The position numbers were made by a program, and so were the translations under genes. The notes beneath the pieces were generated by a model. That model had not been told where the DNA came from. It was given only the letters and a program-made list of their open reading frames with translations, and searched no databases. This document shows positions 1 through 6,162 of a stretch of DNA of 7,203 nt, piece after piece. Each line of letters starts with the position of its first letter. The stretch's first letter is position 1. This stretch comes from Fidelibacterota bacterium UBA2980 (GTDB taxonomy: Bacteria; Fidelibacterota; Marinisomatia; Marinisomatales; Marinisomataceae). The stretch is from positions 4,447 to 11,649 of the forward strand of contig DEAO01000036.1 in NCBI GenBank assembly GCA_002348725.1, read 5' to 3'.

Positions 1-486
1 AGAGCGCTTGGTGTTACTATGCAATTACCTTTAGATGAAAAACATGGTTATTCAAAAGGTTATATTACAGGTAGGCTTGCTGTTATGATGGGCGGAAGAG
101 CAGCAGAAGAGTTGATTTTTAATGAAATAACAACTGGCGCATCAAATGATATTGAAAGAGCAACAAGCATTGCTAAAAAAATGGTATGTGAATGGGGAAT
201 GAGTGATAGATTAGGTCCAATGTCTTTTGGAAAAAAGAATGAAGAGATATTTTTAGGAAGAGAAATACAATCTCATAGAGATTATAGTGAAAAAACTGCT
301 CAAGAAATTGATAATGAAGTAATAAAAATTATACAAAATGCACAATCTGATGCTCACAAGATATTGAAAAAGAAAATAAAAATCCTACACCTAATGGCTA
401 ATGAGTTATTAGTTCATGAAACTATTGATGAAAAAGACATCCAATTATTATTAAAAGGGAAAAAACTTCCAAAAAAAAGAAATTGA
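1..486 (+). CDS. ftsH: ATP-dependent zinc metalloprotease FtsH, C-terminal part (5' end outside window)
   Basis: This is the last 161 residues of FtsH, the membrane-anchored hexameric AAA+ protease that degrades misassembled membrane proteins and some short-lived regulators. The frame is open from base 1 and begins with RALGVTMQLP, a conserved stretch of the peptidase domain. It continues through MMGGRAAEELIF and TTGASNDIERAT. The Asp of TGASND (bases 148-150) matches the third zinc ligand of the family, which works with the HExxH histidines. Next come the conserved MVCEWGMSDRLGP and the helical tail ending in ETIDEKDIQLLL. The N-terminal membrane segments, AAA+ domain and HExxH motif lie upstream of the window. 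The tail is short and basic (KGKKLPKKRN) and lacks a long extension. An ATG at base 19 is internal and should not be taken as the start. It ends with TGA only three bases before the folP start and in the same frame. The identification is secure. Confidence 0.96.
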   Translation, partial: RALGVTMQLPLDEKHGYSKGYITGRLAVMMGGRAAEELIFNEITTGASNDIERATSIAKKMVCEWGMSDRLGPMSFGKKNEEIFLGREIQSHRDYSEKTAQEIDNEVIKIIQNAQSDAHKILKKKIKILHLMANELLVHETIDEKDIQLLLKGKKLPKKRN

Positions 487-489
487 TTA

Positions 490-1341
490 GTGAATATATC
501 TGATCTCAACAATTGGCTAACTTCAAAAGAAAAGAAATCTCTAGTAATGGGCATACTAAATGTTACCCCTGACTCCTTTAGTGATGGCGGTCTGTATTTT
601 GATACTCAAAAAGCAGTAAATCATGCTTTATCAATGATTGATGACGGTGCTGATATTATAGATATAGGAGGAGAGTCTACAAGACCATTCTCTGATCCTG
701 TTTCTTTAGAAGATGAATTGTCGAGAGTTATTCCTGTTATTGAAGAATTAAGAAAAAAAACTGATGTAGTAATATCGATTGATACCACTAAAGCAAATGT
801 GGCAAAAGAAGCATGTCTAGTTGGTGCAGATATGATTAATGATATAAGTGGTATGTTATTTGATGAAAAAATGATTGATGTTGCTAAAGATGCAGGTTGC
901 CCTATTGTATTAATGCATATAAAAGGGAATCCAAAAACTATGCAAGAAAACCCTACTTATGATAATGTTATATCTGAAATCAAATGTCATCTTTTGGATA
1001 GGGTGGACTATATGATTGACAATGGTATTGATAAAAAAAATATTATTCTAGACCCAGGAATAGGCTTCGGTAAGACTATTGAAAATAATTTTGAAATTCT
1101 TAACAGATTAGATGAATTAACTTCCATTGAATATCCATTTTTGATTGGTGTTTCTAATAAATCTTTCATCGGAAAGACATTAAATATAGATGAGAATGAT
1201 AGGTTACAAGGTACAATTGTTGCAAACACAATTGCTTTACAAAAAGGTTGCAAAATATTTCGAGTGCATAATGTTAAAGAAGCAAAAAGATGTCTTTTAA
1301 TTGCAAATAAAATTGTGAATTCAGACCGTTTAAATAATTAA
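490..1341 (+). CDS. folP: Dihydropteroate synthase
   Basis: FolP condenses p-aminobenzoate with 6-hydroxymethyl-7,8-dihydropterin pyrophosphate to give 7,8-dihydropteroate. This is the folate-pathway step blocked by sulfonamides, and the enzyme is a cytoplasmic TIM barrel. The 283 residues match the usual length. Visible signatures are MGILNVTPDSFSDGG (residues 20-34), GGESTRP (60-66), SIDTT (96-100), MINDISG (115-121), LMHIKGNPKTMQ (141-152), LDPGIGFGKT (187-196), SNKSFIG (222-228) and FRVHNV (257-262). The GTG at 490 is chosen because the ftsH stop lies two codons upstream in the same frame, and because it leaves the usual short leader before the first strand. No Shine-Dalgarno is visible there, so translation may be coupled to ftsH. 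Two positions differ from the E. coli enzyme: Phe67 replaces Gly after STRP, and Asn223 replaces Arg in the SRKS motif, while the substrate-binding Lys224 is kept. It is probably active. Confidence 0.95.
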   Translation: MNISDLNNWLTSKEKKSLVMGILNVTPDSFSDGGLYFDTQKAVNHALSMIDDGADIIDIGGESTRPFSDPVSLEDELSRVIPVIEELRKKTDVVISIDTTKANVAKEACLVGADMINDISGMLFDEKMIDVAKDAGCPIVLMHIKGNPKTMQENPTYDNVISEIKCHLLDRVDYMIDNGIDKKNIILDPGIGFGKTIENNFEILNRLDELTSIEYPFLIGVSNKSFIGKTLNIDENDRLQGTIVANTIALQKGCKIFRVHNVKEAKRCLLIANKIVNSDRLNN

Positions 1342-1349
1342 ATTATATT

Positions 1350-2126
1350 ATGAATTTATTTGAGATAGGCTTTATAAAATTTACACTTACTGACTTGCTT
1401 GACTTAGCATTGGTTTCCTTAATCTTTTCTTACTCATATAGTTACTTCAAAGGTACTAGAGGTGGGCAGATGCTAATTGGTCTTTTGATTCTATTTTTTG
1501 CTGGTTTTATAGTTAATATTTTAGGCTTTAGAGCAACCTCTTGGTTATTGAATTTGTTTCAAGCAGTGTGGGTTGTGGTGTTTGTTATTTTATTTCAACC
1601 AGAAATAAGAAGATTGTTAACATCTCTTGGTCAGAATAGGATTATTAGAAGACTCTTTCAAATTGAACAAATATCTATTGAAGACGAAATTGTTACATCT
1701 GTTGGTGAAATATGCAATAATAAATGGGGAGCTATTATAGTTCTAGAGAGAGAAAATTCTTTAAAAAATATTAGTGATGATGGTGTTAAAATTGGAGCCA
1801 TTTTTAGCCCTGAATTAATAATGTCCATATTCAATCCTTCTTCTTTGTTGCATGATGGTGCTATTATTATTCATGGAGAAACTATTGATGCCGCTGCATG
1901 CATATTACCGCTTACTAAAAGTAAAACACTGAATCCAGAAATGGGAACTAGACATAGGGCTGCTTTAGGTATATCTGAAGAAAGTGATGCGTTGGCAATT
2001 GTTGTTTCTGAAGAAACTGGAAAAATTTCTGTTGCTGAAGATGGACATTTCCTAAGTTCTTCGCTCAGTTTAGATGAATTAAGTAAATTATTAAAAGAAA
2101 AACTGATTAGTATTAAAGAGGGGTAA
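1350..2126 (+). CDS. cdaA: Membrane-bound diadenylate cyclase (c-di-AMP synthase, CdaA/DacA type)
   Basis: The product makes the second messenger c-di-AMP from two ATP. In bacteria with this family, c-di-AMP controls potassium and osmolyte uptake and envelope homeostasis. The 258-residue protein has three predicted N-terminal membrane helices (about 13-31, 40-57 and 65-82), then QPEIRRLL, a short connecting helix and the DAC domain (about 110-250). Both catalytic signatures are intact: HDGA (168-171) and GTRHRAALGISEESDA (199-214), followed by the conserved VVSEETG (218-224). Length and layout match CdaA rather than DisA (no helix-hairpin-helix DNA-binding part) or CdaS. The ATG lies 8 bases after the folP stop in an AT-only leader with no Shine-Dalgarno. 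The cdaR and glmM genes that follow cdaA in Firmicutes are absent; instead it sits after folP, an arrangement I associate with FCB-group genomes. The family call is firm. The regulated targets here are unknown. Confidence 0.95.
   Translation: MNLFEIGFIKFTLTDLLDLALVSLIFSYSYSYFKGTRGGQMLIGLLILFFAGFIVNILGFRATSWLLNLFQAVWVVVFVILFQPEIRRLLTSLGQNRIIRRLFQIEQISIEDEIVTSVGEICNNKWGAIIVLERENSLKNISDDGVKIGAIFSPELIMSIFNPSSLLHDGAIIIHGETIDAAACILPLTKSKTLNPEMGTRHRAALGISEESDALAIVVSEETGKISVAEDGHFLSSSLSLDELSKLLKEKLISIKEG
2118..2123 (+). promoter_or_regulatory. Shine-Dalgarno site for the prenyltransferase gene
   Basis: GAGGGG ends five bases before the ATG at 2129 and lies within the last codons of cdaA. It is the only convincing Shine-Dalgarno sequence before a gene start in this window. 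The starts of folP, cdaA, prfB, lysS and the permease gene lack one. It supports the ATG at 2129 as the start. Confidence 0.6.
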
Positions 2127-2128
2127 AT

Positions 2129-3589
2129 ATGTTAAAAGATAAGGTTCTTGATCTGTTAAATCGTTCAAATTTTCTTACATTATCAACTAGTGTTGCGGGA
2201 AATCCTTCTGCTGCAAATGTATATTTTGCAAATGATGGATTGGATATATACTTTTTTACTTTTAATCCATCAAGAAAAGCTGTTCAAATTGCTTTTAATC
2301 CAAGAGTACAATGTGTTGTTAGGCCTGATGGAGAGGATGGAATTAAAGAGCTTCAAATTGATGGATTTGCTAAAAAAATAACTGATCAGTCAGAAAAAGA
2401 AAAAGCTAGAGAATTAATTCTAAAAGTTACCGAAGCATTTTCTGAGTATATGCATGATGATTTTTTGATTGCTAATGATGTTGTTGGTTATTACAAAATC
2501 AAGCCAACGACAATTAAATATGTTGATTTCTATGCTAGCACTCAGTTTGAATGGATGGAATTGCCAGATAATAATCCAGGTTTATTATCTCAATTGATTG
2601 GTAATTTTTCTAGGAATCTTAAATATTGGATAACTATCATAAGAGCTCCATTTTTAACTGCAACCATTGCTCCAATATTGCTTGGATCAGCTATTGCTTA
2701 TAATCAGTTTGGGGTATTTAATTGGTCAATTTTTTGGTTAGTATTTATAGGCGCACTATTTGCTCATATTGGTACCAATGTGATCAATGATTATTTTGAT
2801 CATACTTCAAGAAATGATGAAATGAATAAACTGTTTAGCCCTTTTAATGGTGGTTCTAGAGCTATACAATCAGGGTTAATAACACCTGCAAGCACATTGA
2901 TAGTTTCTATAATTTCATTTGCTATTACAATTGCTATAGGCCTTGAATTGAACAATATAGTTTTTGGTGATTATTTTGCTATATCAATTTTGATGTATTT
3001 AGGGTTAATTGGAATTTTCCTTGGTATAATGTACACCGGTTTTTTAAGGTTGGCTTATAATGGACTTGGAGATTTGGCAGTGTTTATTGGATTTGGTCCT
3101 TTAATGGTTTATGGTGCGGCATACATGCAAAATCAATCTGTTGATCCTATTACTACCTTATTATTTTCATTGCCTATTGGAATACTTATTGCATTAGTAT
3201 TGTTTATAAATTGTTTTCAAGATTACAATGCAGATAAAGCAGTTAACAAAAATAGTTGGGTTGTAAAATTAGCAGGGCCTGGAGAAAAAGCAAATTATAG
3301 AATTCCATTTAATGTTTGGAAAAATTCAATGTTATTGTCTTTTGCAATAATTTTGGGTGCATCTATATATACGAATAACTTATTTACATTAATCGCTTTG
3401 CTTCCTGTTCTTATATTTAATTTTGCTCAGAAAAAAGGTTTTGCTTGGTTAGATCAATGGGAGAAAGAAGATGCAAATCTTCAGCAGCTCCCATATGAGT
3501 TGTTAATTGTAAACGTTTCTACTATTGGTATTCATTTTTTAACAGGCATATTGCTTACTCTTGGATTTTTAATTAGTACATGGATTTAA
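2129..3589 (+). CDS. Fusion protein: N-terminal FMN-binding split barrel (PNPOx-like) plus C-terminal UbiA/MenA-type prenyltransferase
   Basis: This is a 486-residue two-domain protein. Residues 1-135 look like a pyridoxamine-5'-phosphate-oxidase-like FMN split barrel: an N-terminal helix, the strands NFLTLSTSVAGNPSAANVYF and LDIYFFTF, then NPSRKAVQIAFNPRVQCVV (46-64), which resembles the flavin-phosphate-binding region, and QIDGFAKKI. After a linker (about 136-165) comes an integral membrane prenyltransferase with about nine helices. It carries both Asp-rich, Mg-diphosphate-binding motifs of the UbiA superfamily: NDYFDHTSRND (220-230) and DYNADKAVNK (365-374). LRLAYNGLGDLAVFIGFGP (306-324) resembles MenA, which prenylates 1,4-dihydroxy-2-naphthoate in menaquinone synthesis, so a quinone substrate is my inference. 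The actual aromatic acceptor and the role of the flavin domain are unknown. It starts two bases after cdaA, and its last 10 bases overlap prfB. One uninterrupted frame with uniform codon use argues against an assembly artefact. Domain calls are firm; the specific reaction is not. Confidence 0.85.
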   Translation: MLKDKVLDLLNRSNFLTLSTSVAGNPSAANVYFANDGLDIYFFTFNPSRKAVQIAFNPRVQCVVRPDGEDGIKELQIDGFAKKITDQSEKEKARELILKVTEAFSEYMHDDFLIANDVVGYYKIKPTTIKYVDFYASTQFEWMELPDNNPGLLSQLIGNFSRNLKYWITIIRAPFLTATIAPILLGSAIAYNQFGVFNWSIFWLVFIGALFAHIGTNVINDYFDHTSRNDEMNKLFSPFNGGSRAIQSGLITPASTLIVSIISFAITIAIGLELNNIVFGDYFAISILMYLGLIGIFLGIMYTGFLRLAYNGLGDLAVFIGFGPLMVYGAAYMQNQSVDPITTLLFSLPIGILIALVLFINCFQDYNADKAVNKNSWVVKLAGPGEKANYRIPFNVWKNSMLLSFAIILGASIYTNNLFTLIALLPVLIFNFAQKKGFAWLDQWEKEDANLQQLPYELLIVNVSTIGIHFLTGILLTLGFLISTWI

Positions 3590-4675
3590 AAGAAAAATAT
3601 AATTCTCTGATAGAGAAATTTAGTCAAATTAGGAGGCATCTTTGACCTAGAAGGCAAAGAAGCTTCGCTTAATCAATTAAAAGAAAAAACATCTGACCCT
3701 TCCATCTGGAAAGATAATAAAAAAACAGCTTCTCTAATGAAAGAAATATCTATTGTTGAGAAAGATATTGAATTAAGAAAGATATTATCTCAAAAGGCTG
3801 ATGATATAGAAGTACTTTATGATTTTTTAAATAATAACCAAGTAACTGAATCTGAATTTCAGATAGAATTAGAAAACTTCTCCAAATTAATTAAGGAATT
3901 TGAGTTAAAATTAATTCTAAATGGAGAAAATGATTCTAAAGATGCAATTTTATCAATTCATCCAGGGGCAGGCGGCACAGAAAGTCAAGATTGGGCACAA
4001 ATGTTATATAGAATGTATTCTATGTGGGGAGAATCGAAAGATTTTAAATTTAATACTATTGATTTTCAATCTGGAGATGAAGCAGGGATAAAAGACTGTA
4101 CGATTGAAGTGATTGGCAGTTATGCATATGGATTATTGCAGTCAGAGATTGGAATTCATAGGTTAGTTAGAATCTCTCCTTTTGATTCAAATAGTAGAAG
4201 ACATACTTCTTTTGCATCTGTTTTTGTCTATCCTTTAGCTGATGAAAATGTAGATATAGATATTAATCAAAAAGATTTGAGAATTGATACATTCAGATCG
4301 AGCGGAGCTGGAGGTCAACATGTAAACAAAACTGATTCTGCTATTAGAATTACACATATTCCTACAGGAATTGTTGCACAATGTCAAAGCCAAAGATCTC
4401 AACACAAAAATAAAGACCAGGCTTTAAAAGTTTTAAAATCAAAACTTTATCAAATTGAGCTGGAAAAAAATCTAGAATCAAAGAAATTATTAGAAGGTGA
4501 AAAGAAAGATATTGCCTGGGGAAACCAAATTCGTTCTTATGTTTTTCATCCATATAATATGGTAAAAGATCATCGTACCAAGTTTGAAGTTGGCAATGTG
4601 AAAGGTGTGATGGATGGTGATATTGATGATTTTGTATATAGTTATTTATTAGATAAAATGGAAAAAAAGAAATAA
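3580..4675 (+). CDS. prfB: Peptide chain release factor 2, with programmed +1 ribosomal frameshift
   Basis: RF2 recognises UGA and UAA stop codons and triggers peptide release on the ribosome. The gene reads 3580-3642 (21 codons, MDLKEKYNSLIEKFSQIRRHL), meets an in-frame TGA at 3643-3645, and continues in the +1 frame from 3644 to 4675. The product is 364 residues, against 365 in E. coli. The reading across the shift, RRHL-DLEGKEASL, aligns with LRGYLDYDAKKERL of E. coli RF2. The codon-recognition tripeptide SPF (199-201) and the catalytic GGQ (244-246, in SSGAGGQHVNKTDSA) are intact, and QCQSQRSQHKNKDQA follows as in RF2. Ser240 matches E. coli position 246, where Ala or Ser is normal and the K-12 Thr is unusual. 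The start at 3580 is the only option, since an in-frame TAG lies at 3574-3576. It overlaps the preceding gene by 10 bases and lacks a Shine-Dalgarno, which suggests coupling. Starting at the internal ATG (3737) would wrongly drop 52 residues. Confidence 0.96.
3631..3646 (+). promoter_or_regulatory. prfB programmed +1 frameshift site
   Basis: The sequence AGGAGG CAT CTT TGA C has all parts of the classic RF2 recoding signal: an internal Shine-Dalgarno-like AGGAGG (3631-3636), a three-base spacer, the slippery CTT (3640-3642), and TGA in the weak context TGAC. Spacing is identical to E. coli (AGGGGG TAT CTT TGA C). In the known mechanism, low RF2 makes the ribosome pause at UGA and slip from CUU to UUU, producing more RF2; high RF2 ends translation at codon 22. 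The internal element here is a full six-base match to the anti-Shine-Dalgarno. Confidence 0.96.
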
Positions 4676-4686
4676 GTTTATCAACA

Positions 4687-6162
4687 ATGGAAAATAAAAG
4701 TTTAGAACAAATCCTAAAAGCTCGCTTAGAAAAATTAGATAAAATTCGTGAATTAGGGGTAAATCCTTATCCATATGAATTTAAACTTACTCATTCTGCA
4801 ACCGATATAAATGAAAATATGGTTGATAAAAAAGTTTCTGTTGCAGGAAGAATAATGTCTCTAAGAAATATGGGGAAAGCTGCATTCAGCAATATTCAAG
4901 ATGAGTCAGGGCGAGTCCAGCTCTATATTGGAAGAGATGATGTAGGAGATGATCTTTATGCTCTCTTTAAGTTAATGGATATAGGTGATTATATTGGAGT
5001 TACCGGAACAGTTTTTATTACTAAAACTGGAGCTGTTACTGTTAAAGCTAAAAAATTAACTATTCTTAGTAAAAATCTGAGACCAATACCTGATATTAAA
5101 GAAAAAGATGGTGAAAAGTATAATTTGGTATCTGACAAAGAGCTAAGATATAGAAAACGTTATTTGGATTTAATTATAAACCCAGAAACAAAAGAAAATT
5201 ATGTTAAACGATTTAAAATTGTTAATTCAATTAGAAATTTTTTAAACACTAATGGTTATATAGAAGTTGAAACCCCAGTTTTGCAGCCTATCTATGGAGG
5301 TGCAAATGCTAAACCTTTTAAAACATTTCATAATGCTTTGGATCAAGAATTTTATCTAAGAATAGCAACTGAACTTTATCTAAAGCAGTTAATTGTTGGT
5401 GGATTTGAAAAGGTTTATGAAATGTCAAAAGATTTTAGAAATGAAGGAATTGATCGTAGCCATAATCCTGAATTTACCATGTTAGAGTGCTATCAAGCTT
5501 ATGCAGATTATAATTTTATGATGGATTTTGTTGAGAAAATGTTTAAAAAAATAGCAAAAGATTTAAATATGAAAACAGTTTCTTGGGATGGTCATAAAAT
5601 TAGCTTTTCTAAAAAATTTGCAAGAAAAACAATGGGAGAATTAATTAAGGAACATACGGGCGCTTCTATCGATTTAAGTGATAAGAAGTCGGTTTTCGAT
5701 TTATGCAAAAAATTAGATTTAAAAATCAAAAAAAGTGATGGTTTGGCCAAAATGATTGATGAAATAATGAGAAGAAAAATTGAACCAAATCTAATTAATC
5801 CAACTTATGTGATTAATCATCCTGTAGAAATTTCTCCTCTGGCTAAAATAAGTCGTGATGGAGATACAAATTTTACAGAAAGGTTTGAATTATTTATTGC
5901 AGGCATGGAATTTGCTAACGGATTTTCTGAACTCAATGATCCAATAGATCAGAGAGCTAGATTTGAAGATCAATCAAAGAAAAGAAAAGATGGCGATGAA
6001 GAAGCTTTTCCAGTTGATGAAAATTTCTTAGAAGCTATTGAAACAGGCATGCCTCCTACTGCTGGTGTTGGTATTGGAATTGATCGTATAGCAATGTTGT
6101 TTATTGATACACGATGGATTAGAGATGCTATTCTTTTCCCAACATTAAAATCAAAGAAATGA
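4687..6162 (+). CDS. lysS: Lysyl-tRNA synthetase, class II
   Basis: LysS charges tRNA-Lys with lysine using ATP in the cytoplasm. The 491-residue protein (E. coli LysS is 505) has an N-terminal helix, an OB-fold anticodon-binding domain (about 50-130, with AAFSNIQDESGRVQLYIGRD at 65-84), and a class II catalytic domain. Motif 1 lies around 177-198 (ending GYIEVETPVL), then YGGANAKPF (203-211), motif 2 is FRNEGIDRSHNPEFTMLE (250-267), and motif 3 is GVGIGIDRIAML (460-471). HPVEISPLAK (378-387) and MEFANGFSELNDP (407-419) are also typical of the family. This excludes the unrelated class I LysRS. The C-terminus ends in a lysine-rich LKSKK. The ATG lies 11 bases after the prfB stop without a clear Shine-Dalgarno. 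prfB-lysS adjacency is also found in E. coli, where the two are co-transcribed. Its TGA stop shares four bases with the next start. Confidence 0.97.
   Translation: MENKSLEQILKARLEKLDKIRELGVNPYPYEFKLTHSATDINENMVDKKVSVAGRIMSLRNMGKAAFSNIQDESGRVQLYIGRDDVGDDLYALFKLMDIGDYIGVTGTVFITKTGAVTVKAKKLTILSKNLRPIPDIKEKDGEKYNLVSDKELRYRKRYLDLIINPETKENYVKRFKIVNSIRNFLNTNGYIEVETPVLQPIYGGANAKPFKTFHNALDQEFYLRIATELYLKQLIVGGFEKVYEMSKDFRNEGIDRSHNPEFTMLECYQAYADYNFMMDFVEKMFKKIAKDLNMKTVSWDGHKISFSKKFARKTMGELIKEHTGASIDLSDKKSVFDLCKKLDLKIKKSDGLAKMIDEIMRRKIEPNLINPTYVINHPVEISPLAKISRDGDTNFTERFELFIAGMEFANGFSELNDPIDQRARFEDQSKKRKDGDEEAFPVDENFLEAIETGMPPTAGVGIGIDRIAMLFIDTRWIRDAILFPTLKSKK

Noticed and set aside
1008..1253. 81-codon minus-strand frame inside folP
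   Set aside because: It is antisense to conserved FolP motifs, has no recognisable protein features, and all real genes here are on the + strand.
2190..2381. 63-codon + strand frame inside the prenyltransferase gene
   Set aside because: It is fully overlapped by a well-supported domain in another frame, shows no family features, and its composition is that of a shadow frame.
3590..3736. Apparent 147-base non-coding gap, or a broken prfB, after the prenyltransferase gene
   Set aside because: The stretch codes for the RF2 N-terminus in two frames joined by the standard AGGAGG-CTT-TGAC recoding signal. It is neither intergenic nor a damaging frameshift.
4362..4553. 63-codon minus-strand frame inside prfB
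   Set aside because: It is antisense to the conserved RF2 domain around and after GGQ, and no family resemblance is seen.
3737..4675. RF2 read as a 312-residue protein starting at ATG 3737
   Set aside because: The upstream +1 frame encodes the conserved RF2 N-terminal domain without a stop back to the frameshift site, and a start at 3580 plus the shift restores the normal length.
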